Positions 36,490-44,983 of a stretch of DNA of 64,000 nucleotides are shown here, piece after piece. Source of the DNA: Frateuria_A sp051900535 (lineage in GTDB: Bacteria; Pseudomonadota; Gammaproteobacteria; Xanthomonadales; Rhodanobacteraceae); the NCBI RefSeq assembly GCF_051900535.1, contig NZ_JBHZGI010000001.1, forward strand, positions 1,116,001-1,180,000, given 5' to 3'. The stretch's first letter is position 1. Each line of letters begins with the position of its first letter. A program made the position numbers and the translations under genes. Under the pieces are notes generated by a model, which saw only the letters and a program-made list of their open reading frames with translations, made no database searches and was not told where the DNA came from.

Positions 36490-36978
36490 ATGCGACCTAC
36501 CCTTCTTCGCCGCAGCCGCACCCTCGCCGCCTCGATCGGCCACCAGCGGCTGCTGCCATTGCTCGGCGGCCTCACCCTGGTCTGCGCCGCCGCGCTGGCG
36601 GACACGCCCGCCTCCCACGGCGTGCTGGAACCGGTGCACGCCTTCTTCGACGCCATGGCGCGCCATGACAAGGCAGCCATGCGCGCCCAAGTGCTGCCGG
36701 CCGGCACCGCCACGCTGATGCGCGACGGCAAGCCGGTACAGCTCACGCTCGGCGATTTCGTCGACCACGTGAAGCCGGGCAAGGAGCGCATCGAGGAGCG
36801 CATCGGCAAGCCGCAGGTGATGGTCGACCACGACCTGGCGGTGGTGTGGGCGCCCTACACCTTCCTGCTCGATGGCAAGCCGCATCACTGCGGCACGGAC
36901 GTGTTCAACCTGGTGCAGGTGGATGGGCAGTGGCGCATCGCGGCCATCGCCGACAACAGCCGCAAGTGCGAACCATGA
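36490..36978 (+). CDS. secreted NTF2/SnoaL-like protein
   Basis: 162 residues with a signal peptide whose hydrophobic core is LLPLLGGLTLVCAAALA, cut before DTPAS. The mature part of about 125 residues matches the DUF4440/SnoaL layout. An opening helix (VLEPVHAFFDAMARHDKAAM) leads to a curved sheet ending in CGTDVFNLVQVDGQWRIAAI. Such domains bind small ligands or act as enzymes; nothing here tells which. GGGAG stands before the ATG. It lies alone on the + strand inside the nusB-thiL interval. Confidence 0.8.
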   Translation: MRPTLLRRSRTLAASIGHQRLLPLLGGLTLVCAAALADTPASHGVLEPVHAFFDAMARHDKAAMRAQVLPAGTATLMRDGKPVQLTLGDFVDHVKPGKERIEERIGKPQVMVDHDLAVVWAPYTFLLDGKPHHCGTDVFNLVQVDGQWRIAAIADNSRKCEP

Positions 36979-36989
36979 GGTGAGTGCCC

Positions 36990-37047
36990 GTAGGCTTCAG
37001 CCGGCCACTCTCCCAGCCCCAGAGCGGGTGGGTTGAAGCCAACCTAC
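36990..37047. repeat. REP-like inverted repeat between convergent genes
   Basis: GTAGGCTTCAGCC on the left faces GGTTGAAGCCAACCTAC on the right. It sits between the ends of the NTF2-like gene and nusB and may end both transcripts. Confidence 0.6.
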
Positions 37048-37051
37048 GAAA

Positions 37052-37498
37052 CTAGCGGGCGCCCTTCTCGGCCGCGCGCAGCTCGCCCGCCAGCTTGTCC
37101 AGCACGCCGTTGACGTAGCTGTGGCCGTGGTCGGCGCCGAAGCGCTTGGTCACTTCGATCGCCTCGTTGATGACCACGCGATAGGGCACGTCGAGGCGGT
37201 ACTTCAACTCGTAGGCGGCCAACCGCAGCGCGGCGCGCTCGATCGGATCGATCTGCTCGACCTCGCGATCCACGTAAGGCTTGATCGCTGCGTCGAGCGT
37301 GCCGACGTTCGCCTCGACGCCCTGCAGCAGGTCCTCGAAGTACTCCTGGTCGGCCACTTCCATGTCCTGCTCGTGGCGGAACTGGTCGATGACCGACTTC
37401 ATGTGGCTGCCGGACAGCTGCCAGGCGTACAGCGCCTGCAGCGCGCGGCGACGGGCGCGCGAACGGGCGGCCAGGTCGATGCCCTGCGGACCGCTCAT
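37052..37498 (-). CDS. nusB: transcription antitermination factor NusB
   Basis: With NusE (ribosomal protein S10) it binds boxA RNA and prevents early termination in rRNA operons. The protein is 148 residues, all helical, with ARSRARRRALQALYAWQLSG at the start and PYRVVINEAIEVTKRFGADH before the C-terminus. The ATG at 37498 shares one base with the ribH stop (TGATG-type coupling), the classical ribH-nusB arrangement. Confidence 0.97.
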   Translation of the reverse strand: MSGPQGIDLAARSRARRRALQALYAWQLSGSHMKSVIDQFRHEQDMEVADQEYFEDLLQGVEANVGTLDAAIKPYVDREVEQIDPIERAALRLAAYELKYRLDVPYRVVINEAIEVTKRFGADHGHSYVNGVLDKLAGELRAAEKGAR

Positions 37499-37959
37499 CA
37501 CAGTTTCCCGTACAGGTTGGCCATCTCCAGCGCGGCCAGCGCCGCGTCGGCGCCCTTGTTGCCGGCCTTGGTGCCAGCGCGCTCGATCGCCTGCTCGATG
37601 CTGTCGGTGGTCAGCACGCCGAACGCCACCGGCACGCCGGAAGCGTAGGCGGCCTGGGCCAGGCCCTTGGCGCACTCACCGGCGACATAGTCGAAGTGCG
37701 GCGTCGAGCCGCGGATCACCGCGCCCAGCGCGATTACCGCCGCATAGCGGCCCGAGTTGGCCAGCTTGTGCGCGGCCAGCGCGATCTCCCAGGCGCCCGG
37801 GACGCGGACCAGGTCGATCGCCTCGTCTTTCACGCCGTGGCGCACCAGTGCGTCGCGCGCGCCAGCCACCAGTGGCTCGACGACGAAGCCGTTGAAGCGG
37901 CCGGCGACGATGGCGAAACGACCCGTGGGCGTGGCGAAGTCGCCTTCGATGATCTTCAT
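37498..37959 (-). CDS. ribH: 6,7-dimethyl-8-ribityllumazine synthase
   Basis: Condenses the ribulose-derived 3,4-dihydroxybutanone phosphate with the pyrimidine to form lumazine, the penultimate step of riboflavin synthesis. The 153-residue protein shows FNGFVVEPLVAGA, VPGAWEIALAA, ALGAVIRGSTPHFDYVAGEC and PVAFGVLTTDS. The catalytic His lies in the HFDYV segment. It is coupled to nusB and lies 130 bases after ldcA, with a REP element in the gap. Confidence 0.97.
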   Translation of the reverse strand: MKIIEGDFATPTGRFAIVAGRFNGFVVEPLVAGARDALVRHGVKDEAIDLVRVPGAWEIALAAHKLANSGRYAAVIALGAVIRGSTPHFDYVAGECAKGLAQAAYASGVPVAFGVLTTDSIEQAIERAGTKAGNKGADAALAALEMANLYGKL

Positions 37960-38030
37960 TGCGAATCCTTGGGCAGACGAAAAGCCCTTGCGGGGCCGGG
38001 TATTTTACGGGTTTGGGGCGTCGATATCTC

Positions 38031-38096
38031 CTGCAGGAGCGCACTTGTGCGCGACCGGGGTGCATCCGGGTCGCGCACGGGGTGCGCTCCTACAGG
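38031..38096. repeat. REP palindrome (GTAGGAGCGC family)
   Basis: CTGCAGGAGCGCAC on the left faces GTGCGCTCCTACAG on the right, with a further paired GCGCGACC/GGTCGCGC. The right end supplies the TAG stop of ldcA. It may separate ldcA and ribH transcripts. Confidence 0.82.
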
Positions 38097-39010
38097 GGCA
38101 GGTGCGGGTAGCCGGTGCACTCCAGGCGCGCCTCGCCCCCCTTCACCTGGAGCCGCGCCAGGCTGCCGAACGGCAGCGTGAGCTGGCGCGCGGCATGGCC
38201 ATGCGGCAGGCCGTGGATCACCGGAACGCCGGCCATCCGGGCCAGCTGTGCGAACGCCGCATCGAGGTCGTAGCCGTTGTCGCGCGGGCCCGGGCGGCAG
38301 GCGTGGAAATCGCCCAGCACCAGCGCACGCTGCCTGCCCAGCACGCCGGACAGGTGCAGCTGATAGAACAGCCGCTCGATGCGGAACGGCGGCTCGGCCA
38401 GGTCCTCGACGAACAGGATGCCGCCGTCGATGGCCGGAAAATACGGCGTGCCGAGCAGGCTGCACAGCACGGCCAGATTGCCGCCCCACAGCGGGCCTTG
38501 CACATCCAGATCGGCCTCGCCGGCGCCGACCCAGGTGGCGATGCTGGTGTCCGTGCTCAACGTGCTCCAGAAATGATCCCAGGTGAAGGTCGGGCAAGGC
38601 TCGGCGCCGAGGTCCGCCAGCAGCGGACCGGCGAAGCTGCGCACGCCGCACTTCGCATACAGCGCCAGCTGCAGCGCAGTGAAATCGCTGTGGCCGACCA
38701 GCGCGAGGTTCGAATCGGCCAGGCGCTCGCGCAGCGCGCCGTAGTCGAGCTGGCCGAGCAGGCGCGCGGCGCCGTAGCCGCCACGGGTGACCAATGCGAT
38801 GTCCGGCAGCTCGTCGAGTGTGGCCAGCGCGTTGATGTCGCCCGCACGCTCGGCCTCGCTGCCGGCGAAACGCAGCTGCGCACGCTCCAGCACGTCCAGG
38901 TTCTCCACCGTGCAGCCCGCCTCGCGCAGGCGAGCCACGCCGCGCATCATGGCGGCCGGATCGTGGGCGTAGCCGGAGGGGGCGATCAGGCGGATGCGGG
39001 CGTTGGGCAT
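38090..39010 (-). CDS. ldcA: LD-carboxypeptidase (peptidase family S66)
   Basis: Cleaves the terminal D-alanine from cytoplasmic murein tetrapeptides during peptidoglycan recycling. 306 residues. The nucleophile is Ser108 in LVGHSDFTAL; the downstream Glu lies in LFVEDLAEPP and His in IHGLPHGHA. The start MPNARIRLIAPSGY is normal. The gene breaks the usual ribBA-ribH order but lies on the same strand, 55 bases after ribBA. Its last codon and stop lie in the REP element. Confidence 0.94.
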   Translation of the reverse strand: MPNARIRLIAPSGYAHDPAAMMRGVARLREAGCTVENLDVLERAQLRFAGSEAERAGDINALATLDELPDIALVTRGGYGAARLLGQLDYGALRERLADSNLALVGHSDFTALQLALYAKCGVRSFAGPLLADLGAEPCPTFTWDHFWSTLSTDTSIATWVGAGEADLDVQGPLWGGNLAVLCSLLGTPYFPAIDGGILFVEDLAEPPFRIERLFYQLHLSGVLGRQRALVLGDFHACRPGPRDNGYDLDAAFAQLARMAGVPVIHGLPHGHAARQLTLPFGSLARLQVKGGEARLECTGYPHLPL

Positions 39011-39065
39011 GGGCTTGATGGCGATGGAGTACGGATCATCCTAAGGCATGGGGAGCCTGGCGGCC

Positions 39066-40157
39066 TCACACGTACTGGACCACTTCCAGATCGAACCCGG
39101 CCAGGCCGACGAGCTTGCGCGGCGTCCCCATCACGCACAGCTTGTGCACGCCCAGGTCGGTAAGGATCTGCGCGCCCAGCCCGAGCTGGCGCCATTCCTG
39201 CTGCTGCGCGTCCTCCGGGGCGAGCGTCGCGGGCTGGCGCTTCAGCCGGGCCAGCAGTGCATCGGCCGTGTCTTCGCCAGAAAGCACCAGGAGCACGCCG
39301 CGTCCCTCGTCGGCAATCCGTCGCAACGCACTGGTGACGGTCAGCCCGAGGTCCTCGCGCGTCAGGTGCAGCACGTCCGACAGCGTGTTGCGCACGTGCA
39401 CGCGAGTCAGCACCGGCGTGCCGTCGTCGACCGTGCCGCGCAGCAATGCGTAATGCAGGCCGTGGCGAATGGCGTCGCGGTAGGCGACCAGCCGGAACGG
39501 GCCGAACTCGGTGTCGACGTCCTCCTCGTGCACGCGCTGGATCGTCTTCTCCGTCTCCAGCCGGTAGCGGATCAGGTCGGCGATGGTGCCGATCTTCAGG
39601 CCGTGCTTGGCCGCAAAGACTTCCAGTTCGGGGCGGCGCGCCATCGAGCCGTCCTCGTGCAGGATCTCGATCAGCACGGCCGAGGGTTCCAGCCCCGCCA
39701 GCGCGGCCAGGTCGCAGCCGGCCTCGGTGTGACCGGCACGGGTGAGCACGCCGCCGGGCTGCGCGGTGAGCGGGAAGATGTGGCCCGGCTGCGAGAGATC
39801 CTGCGGCCTGGCATCGGACTTGACCGCCACCTGGATGGTGCGCGCGCGATCGTGCGCCGAGATGCCGGTGGTCACGCCCTCCGCCGCCTCGATCGAGACG
39901 GTGAAGTTGGTGTGGTAGGGCGAGGTGTTGTCACTGACCATGGGCCGCAGGCCCAACTGGCGCGTGCGCTGCTCGGTGAGCGTCAGGCACAGCAGGCCGC
40001 GCGCCTCGCGGACCATGAAGTTGACGTCCTCCGGCCGCACCATCTGCGCGGCCATGACGATGTCACCCTCGTTCTCGCGGTCCTCGTCGTCGAGCATCAC
40101 GACCATGCGACCGGCGCGGAGGTCTTCCAGGATTTCGGGGATGGTGTTGAAGGACAT
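39066..40157 (-). CDS. ribB: 3,4-dihydroxy-2-butanone-4-phosphate synthase with degenerate GTP cyclohydrolase II domain
   Basis: 363 residues. The N-terminal RibB domain (about 1-205) has the acidic loop DDEDRENEGD and RAGHTEAGCDLA, and should convert ribulose 5-phosphate to the four-carbon precursor. The C-terminal RibA-like domain (about 210-363) has lost the zinc cysteines: the normal E-C-x-G-D-x-F-x-S-x-R-C-D-C region is here RNTLSDVLHLTREDLGLT. The second domain is therefore unlikely to be an active cyclohydrolase, and a separate RibA should exist elsewhere. Usually annotated ribBA. A weak GC-rich hairpin at about 40180-40203 lies between it and ribE. Confidence 0.93.
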   Translation of the reverse strand: MSFNTIPEILEDLRAGRMVVMLDDEDRENEGDIVMAAQMVRPEDVNFMVREARGLLCLTLTEQRTRQLGLRPMVSDNTSPYHTNFTVSIEAAEGVTTGISAHDRARTIQVAVKSDARPQDLSQPGHIFPLTAQPGGVLTRAGHTEAGCDLAALAGLEPSAVLIEILHEDGSMARRPELEVFAAKHGLKIGTIADLIRYRLETEKTIQRVHEEDVDTEFGPFRLVAYRDAIRHGLHYALLRGTVDDGTPVLTRVHVRNTLSDVLHLTREDLGLTVTSALRRIADEGRGVLLVLSGEDTADALLARLKRQPATLAPEDAQQQEWRQLGLGAQILTDLGVHKLCVMGTPRKLVGLAGFDLEVVQYV

Positions 40158-40207
40158 GCGTGCAATCCGTGTGTGTTGCCCTCTCCCGATTGGAAAGGGC
40201 CTGGGGG

Positions 40208-40849
40208 TCAGGCGAAGCCGTGCTGCTTCAGGAACGCCTCGTCCAGCCGCGGCGCCTGGCCGCTGCCGATCAGCCGTTCGACGTAGCGCGCGATCACGTC
40301 CACCTCGATGTTCACCGCATCCCCCGCGCGCCTGGCGTGGAAAGCCGTGTGTGCCACGGTGTGCGGGATCAGGTTCACGCCGAAGCGGGTGCCGGCGACC
40401 TCGTTGACGGTGAGGCTGGTGCCGTCGATGCAGATCGAACCCTTGGCGGCGATGTAGCGCGCCAGGTCCGGCGGCACCTCGAAGGTCCAGCGCTGCGAGC
40501 GCGCGTCGGGGGTGATAGAGACCACCTTGCCCACGCCGTCGACGTGGCCCGAGACCAGGTGTCCGCCCAGCCGGTCGGCCAGCCGCAGCGCCTTTTCGAG
40601 ATTGACCGGATCGCCGGCCTTGAGCCCGCCCAGCGTGGTGAGCGACAGCGTCTCGTTGGACACATCGGCCGCGAAGCCGCGTTCGGCGAGTGATATGGCG
40701 GTCAGGCAGACGCCTGACACGGCGATCGAATCGCCCAATTGCACATCGGAAAGATCGAGCTGGGCGGTATCGACGTGCAGGCGCACGTCGCCACCGCGCG
40801 GCTCGAGGCGCGCGATGGAACCCACGGTCTGGATGATGCCGGTAAACAT
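40208..40849 (-). CDS. ribE: riboflavin synthase, alpha subunit
   Basis: Dismutates two lumazine molecules to riboflavin and the pyrimidine. The 213-residue protein has the two repeated barrels; each starts with its own signature, MFTGIIQTVGSIARLE and LVSGHVDGVGKVVSI. SVTGxCLTA is here AVSGVCLTAISL, with CIDGTSLTVNEVAG in the second half. The ATG at 40849 gives the normal N-terminus; an upstream in-frame start was rejected. It is the first gene after the FMN riboswitch. E. coli names this gene ribC. Confidence 0.97.
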   Translation of the reverse strand: MFTGIIQTVGSIARLEPRGGDVRLHVDTAQLDLSDVQLGDSIAVSGVCLTAISLAERGFAADVSNETLSLTTLGGLKAGDPVNLEKALRLADRLGGHLVSGHVDGVGKVVSITPDARSQRWTFEVPPDLARYIAAKGSICIDGTSLTVNEVAGTRFGVNLIPHTVAHTAFHARRAGDAVNIEVDVIARYVERLIGSGQAPRLDEAFLKQHGFA

Positions 40850-40925
40850 CAGCGCACCCTCCGGCCGGAGGCGGCTGCAAAGCAAGCGACGAGGGACATG
40901 AAACGTTCTCCGCATGGGGTCAGCG

Positions 40926-40948
40926 AAAAACGCCTCAAGGCATGAGGC
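40926..40948 (-). terminator. intrinsic terminator, likely riboswitch expression platform
   Basis: On the minus strand GCCTCA and TGAGGC enclose TGCCT, followed by GTTTTT. It lies between the FMN aptamer and ribE, where FMN-dependent attenuation would act. Confidence 0.75.
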
Positions 40949-40992
40949 CGACGCACCGCCACGGCCTTTCGGCCACGCAGCGATGCGGTCTG

Positions 40993-41171
40993 CCGTCTTC
41001 TTTCATCCGGACTGTGGACCGCCCCGGATGACCGGAGCGGCTCGACCGTCGGCTCCGGCATCGGACCGGATCTGCTGACCCCTCGCATGGCGAAGGCGCT
41101 CGCGGGCTCGTGTCCTTACATCCATCCGGACACCTACCGCCGGTGGGGAATTCCACCCCGCCCTGAAGACG
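40993..41171 (-). ncRNA. FMN riboswitch (RFN element)
   Basis: The minus strand contains the conserved RFN blocks in order: AGGGCGGGGTGGAATTCCCC, ACCGGCGGTA, AGCCCGCGAGCG, GTCAGCAGATCCGGT, GAGCCGACGGT and AGTCCGGATGAAAGAAGAC. It lies 144 bases before ribE, with a terminator hairpin in between, so high FMN should lower riboflavin synthase and the genes behind it. A further hairpin (GCCGGC arms) stands just upstream at about 41170-41195. Confidence 0.96.
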
Positions 41172-41216
41172 TTCGCCGGCAACGCCGGCGGGCGAAGTCT
41201 AGCAGCACCGGACCCC

Positions 41217-42128
41217 TCAGGCCTGCGCCAGCGCACCGGCCAGGTGATCGATCAGGCGACGCAGCGCCGGCGTGCGGTCCGCGCCGGGCAGCCACAGCAG
41301 GTGGATCGGAAAGGACGGCAGCTGCCAGTCCGGGAACAGGTCCACAAGACGCCCGTCGGCGACCAGGCCATCGGCCATGTAATCGCCCTGCAGACCGATG
41401 CCCACGCCGGCGAGCGCCGCGTCGCGAATCGCCTGCGCGTCATTGCAGGTCAGCACCGGGTCGATGCGCACCGAGCGCCGCTGGCGCTGCCGGCTGAACG
41501 ACCACAGGGTTCCGCGGCGGTAGCCGCTGAAGGCGATGCAGCGGTGCGCCTTCAGGTCGGCCGGATCGCGCAGCGGCGGCGCCGCGGCCAGGTATTCGGG
41601 CGAGGCGCAGGCAAACAGGCGCATCGTGCCCACCCGGCGCGCCACCAGTTGCACGTCGGCCAGCCGCCCCAGCCGCACGGCCAGGTCCACCCGGCCGGCC
41701 ACCATGTCCACGTAGGCGTCGTCGTAGGTCGCCTCGATACGCACGCGCGGATGCTCGCGCATGAAGTCGGCCAGCAGCGGCGCGACGCAATAGCGGCCGT
41801 AGTTGGCCGGCAGGTGCACGCACAACCGCCCGGCCAGCTCGCCATCCGACGGGCGCAGGCCGGCGGCGAGGTCGGTCATCACCGCTTCCATGTGCTGCCA
41901 TTGAACCAGCAACTGCTCGCCGCGGGCGGTCAGCGCCATGCGCCGGGTCGTGCGCAGGAACAGCCGCGCCCCGACCGCCTCTTCCAGCGCCGCGATGCGC
42001 CGGCTCAACACCGACGCCGTGCAGCCGACCTCCAGCGCCGCGCGCGAGAAATTGAGCCGCCGCGCGGCCGCGGCGAAGGCGCGCAGTTCGCGCAGGCGGG
42101 TCGGCGTGAGGTCGAAGGATTGATTCAT
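41217..42128 (-). CDS. LysR-family transcriptional regulator
   Basis: 303 residues. The N-terminal winged helix-turn-helix (about 8-66) has LRAFAAAARRLNFSRAALEV and RRIAALEEAVGARLFLRTTR. A substrate-binding domain follows from about 95. It is divergent from the oxidoreductase gene with 90 bases between starts, the usual layout for a LysR protein controlling its neighbour. I could not pick out a convincing T-N11-A box in the gap. The two genes sit between ribD and the rib riboswitch and look like an insertion into the riboflavin gene order. Confidence 0.92.
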   Translation of the reverse strand: MNQSFDLTPTRLRELRAFAAAARRLNFSRAALEVGCTASVLSRRIAALEEAVGARLFLRTTRRMALTARGEQLLVQWQHMEAVMTDLAAGLRPSDGELAGRLCVHLPANYGRYCVAPLLADFMREHPRVRIEATYDDAYVDMVAGRVDLAVRLGRLADVQLVARRVGTMRLFACASPEYLAAAPPLRDPADLKAHRCIAFSGYRRGTLWSFSRQRQRRSVRIDPVLTCNDAQAIRDAALAGVGIGLQGDYMADGLVADGRLVDLFPDWQLPSFPIHLLWLPGADRTPALRRLIDHLAGALAQA

Positions 42129-42218
42129 GTACTGAACAAAAGATCACCCATTCGTGTGGATTATCGCAAGTCGTCGATGGCGGGACCATGGCACCCATCC
42201 CCACCACGGAGTCACCGC

Positions 42219-43229
42219 ATGCGCGCCATCCAGCTTTCCGCCTTCGGCCTCGACCAACTGCAGCAGGTCGACCTGCCTGCCCCGCGCCCCGGCCCGAACC
42301 AGGTGCTCGTGCGCATGGAGGCCGCCTCGCTGAACTTCCGCGACTGGATGCTGGTGGATGGCCAGCTGTATCGGGGCGTCACCCTGCCGATCGTGCCGGT
42401 GTCCGACGGCGCGGGCACCGTGGTGGAGGTCGGCGAGGCGGTGACCCGCTTCAAGCCCGGCGACCGGGTCACCACGTTCTACAAATCGCGCTGGATCGCC
42501 GGTGCGATGCGGCCGGAGTGGGAAGGCGCCGAGATCGGCGGACCGGAACCGGGTGTGCTGCGCGAACTGGCCTGCTTCGACCAGTACTCGCTGGCGCGCG
42601 CACCTGGTCATTTGAGCAGCCTGCAGGCCGCCACGCTGCCGATCGCCGGCCTCACCGCCTGGCAGGTGCTGGAAACCGCCCGCATCACCACCGGCCAGAC
42701 CGTGCTGCTGCTCGGCACCGGCGGCGTGTCTATGTTCGCGCTGCAGTTCGCGAAGTTGCGTGGCGCGCGGGCGATCGTGCTGTCCTCCAGCGACGACAAG
42801 CTGGAGCGCGCGAAGGCGCTGGGCGCGGACATCGGCATCAACTACGCGAAGCACCCGCAATGGGGCGCTCTGGTGCGCGAAGCCAGCGGCGGCGCCGGCG
42901 TGGACGCGGTGGTCGAGACCGTCGGCGCGGCCACCCTGGCGCAATCGCTGGAGGCCGTGCGCATGCATGGCTTCATCGGCGTGCTCGGCTGGCTCGGCGG
43001 GATGGAGGCTACGTTGCCGCTGTCCAACGTTGTGCTCAAGCGCGTGCGCATCCAGGGCATCTCGGTCGCGCCGCTGGAGGAACACGAGCGGATGGTCGCG
43101 GCGATCGAGGCCACCGGTCTGGAGCCGGTGATCGACCGCGTCTACGGGCTCGACCAGGTGCGCGAGGCGTTCGAGCACCTGGTCGCAGGCCGGCATTTCG
43201 GGAAGCTTGCGATCGACTTCAACGCATGA
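42219..43229 (+). CDS. zinc-independent medium-chain alcohol dehydrogenase / quinone oxidoreductase-like
   Basis: 336 residues of the MDR superfamily. The N-terminal GroES-like part has SLNFRDWMLVDGQL and GAGTVVEVGEAVTRFKPGDR. The Rossmann part has TVLLLGTGGVSMFALQFAK, a slightly altered GxGxxG motif. The catalytic-zinc cysteine and the four structural-zinc cysteines of true alcohol dehydrogenases are missing, so it resembles NADPH quinone reductases or enone reductases. The substrate is unknown. Likely controlled by the adjacent LysR protein. Confidence 0.88.
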   Translation: MRAIQLSAFGLDQLQQVDLPAPRPGPNQVLVRMEAASLNFRDWMLVDGQLYRGVTLPIVPVSDGAGTVVEVGEAVTRFKPGDRVTTFYKSRWIAGAMRPEWEGAEIGGPEPGVLRELACFDQYSLARAPGHLSSLQAATLPIAGLTAWQVLETARITTGQTVLLLGTGGVSMFALQFAKLRGARAIVLSSSDDKLERAKALGADIGINYAKHPQWGALVREASGGAGVDAVVETVGAATLAQSLEAVRMHGFIGVLGWLGGMEATLPLSNVVLKRVRIQGISVAPLEEHERMVAAIEATGLEPVIDRVYGLDQVREAFEHLVAGRHFGKLAIDFNA

Positions 43230-43271
43230 GAAGGCGCCAATGAAGGCGCTGCGCTCGACCGCTCAGGGAGT

Positions 43272-44375
43272 TCAGCCCGCCGCGCGCAGGCGCAAGCGCA
43301 AGTCCTGCCCCACCATGCGCTGGTCGAGCACCTCCAGCTGCCAGCGGTCGGCCATGGTGGCCAGCGGGGGCAGTTCAAGCAGCGGCCGGGCCTGATCGCC
43401 CAGCAGCACCGGCGCGACGTAGAGCAGCAGTTCGTCGGCGAGCCCTTGCGCGAACAGCGCACCGCACAGCGCCGGGCCGGCTTCGACGTGGACCTCGTTG
43501 ATCTCGCGCCGGGCCAGGGCGGCGAGCGCGGCCGCCAGGTCGAGGCGGCCGGCGTGGCTGGCGACGGGCAGTCGCTCGACCTTCGCGAGATGGGGCGCGA
43601 CGGGCGCGTCCGCCGCATGCACCAGCAGGGTGGGCGCCGCCGCATCGAGCACGTGGCTGCCCACCGGCGTGCGCAGGCGCGTGTCGAGAACCACGCGCCA
43701 GGGCGGCACCGGCGCCCCGGCCTCCCCTTCCACGTGGCGTACGGTGAGGTGTGGATTGTCGGCCAGCACCGTGCCACTGCCGGAAAGGATGGCGGAGCTT
43801 CTCGCGCGCCAGCGCTGCACGTCGGCGCGGGCGGCTTCGCCGGTGATCCATTTCGACTCGCCGTTGGCCAGCGCCGTGCGGCCGTCCAGGCTCATCGCCA
43901 GCTTCACGCGCACCCACGGGCGGCCACGCTCGATGCGGCTGAAGAAGCCGATATTGAGTTCGCGCGCCTGCTCGCGTAGCAGTCCGCTTTCGACCGCGAT
44001 GCCGGCCGCGCGCAGCTTCGCGATCCCGTTGCCGGCCACCTGCGGGAAGGAATCTTCCGCGGCGATCACCACCCGCGCCACGCCGGCGGCCACCAGCGCA
44101 TCGGCACACGGCGGCGTGCGGCCGAAATGCGCGCAGGGCTCCAGCGTCACGTACGCGGTGGCGCCACGCGCCGCCTCCTTCGCTTCGCGCAGCGCGAATA
44201 CCTCGGCATGCGGCTCACCGGCGCGCTGGTGCCAGCCGGTGCCGACCACCCGTTCGCCGTGCGCGATCACGCAACCTACGCGCGGGTTGGGCTGGGTGGT
44301 GCAAAGCCCGCGCTCGGCCAGGCGCAGCGCGTGCGCCATGTGCAGGTGGTCGATGCTGGTGAACGCTTCGGTCAT
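43272..44375 (-). CDS. ribD: bifunctional pyrimidine deaminase/reductase
   Basis: Catalyses the second and third steps of riboflavin synthesis from GTP. The deaminase domain (1-145) has zinc ligands His56 (PHAEVF), Cys81 and Cys90 (EPCAHFGRTPPC). The NADPH-dependent reductase domain (from about 150) begins PWVRVKLAMSLDGRTAL and has SGSGTVLADNPHLTVR. 367 residues is normal. It follows nrdR after 85 bases but is cut off from ribE by the LysR/oxidoreductase pair, so it lies outside the riboswitch transcript. Confidence 0.96.
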   Translation of the reverse strand: MTEAFTSIDHLHMAHALRLAERGLCTTQPNPRVGCVIAHGERVVGTGWHQRAGEPHAEVFALREAKEAARGATAYVTLEPCAHFGRTPPCADALVAAGVARVVIAAEDSFPQVAGNGIAKLRAAGIAVESGLLREQARELNIGFFSRIERGRPWVRVKLAMSLDGRTALANGESKWITGEAARADVQRWRARSSAILSGSGTVLADNPHLTVRHVEGEAGAPVPPWRVVLDTRLRTPVGSHVLDAAAPTLLVHAADAPVAPHLAKVERLPVASHAGRLDLAAALAALARREINEVHVEAGPALCGALFAQGLADELLLYVAPVLLGDQARPLLELPPLATMADRWQLEVLDQRMVGQDLRLRLRAAG

Positions 44376-44389
44376 GGCGTCGCTGTCGC

Positions 44390-44447
44390 AGGGTGGGTTT
44401 CAGCCACCGCTTTTTCCGCATCAGGCCGTTGGCCCAAGCCCACCCTA
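44390..44447. repeat. inverted repeat between nrdR and ribD
   Basis: AGGGTGGGTTTCAGCC on the left faces GGCCCAAGCCCACCCT on the right with a few mismatches. It may modulate read-through from nrdR to ribD. Confidence 0.5.
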
Positions 44448-44460
44448 CTTCGGTCCACGC

Positions 44461-44973
44461 TTACCTGGCAGGCCGCTTGCTGCCGCCGAGCAGCGGCAAC
44501 TGCAGGGCATCGAGCCCAGGCAGGTCGCGCTCGAGCTTCTCGATCTCCTCGCGGAACGCCTGCACATCCTCGAACTTGCGGTAGACCGAGGCAAAGCGCA
44601 CGTAGGCGACCTGGTCGAGCTTCTTCAACTCGCGCATCACCAGCTCGCCGACCTGGCGCGAAGGGACTTCGCGCTCGCCGCTGCGGCGCAGGTCGTTGAT
44701 GATCTCGCGCACCGCGTGGTCGACGTCGTGGCTGGCGACCGGCCGCTTCTGCAGCGCGCGCTCGAAGCTAGTGCGCAACTTGCGCTCGTCGAACACCTCC
44801 CGCCGCTCGCCACTCTTGACGATCGCGGGCAGTTTCAGCTCCGCCGTCTCGAAGGTGTTGAAGCGCTCGCCGCACTGCGGGCATTCGCGACGACGGCGCA
44901 CGGTAGCGCCGTCCTCGGTCAGCCGCGAGTCGATCACGCGGGTGTCTTCGTGCTGGCAGAAAGGACAGTGCAT
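44461..44973 (-). CDS. nrdR: transcriptional repressor NrdR
   Basis: Nucleotide-sensing repressor of ribonucleotide reductase genes. The 170-residue protein has the zinc ribbon Cys3, Cys6, Cys31 and Cys34, then an ATP-cone domain at about 49-139 that binds ATP or dATP (RREVFDERKLRTSFERAL). It starts only ten bases after glyA, so glyA-nrdR-ribD is probably one transcript. NrdR boxes were not seen near it; its targets would lie elsewhere. Confidence 0.97.
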   Translation of the reverse strand: MHCPFCQHEDTRVIDSRLTEDGATVRRRRECPQCGERFNTFETAELKLPAIVKSGERREVFDERKLRTSFERALQKRPVASHDVDHAVREIINDLRRSGEREVPSRQVGELVMRELKKLDQVAYVRFASVYRKFEDVQAFREEIEKLERDLPGLDALQLPLLGGSKRPAR

Positions 44974-44983
44974 CCGGTGCCGG

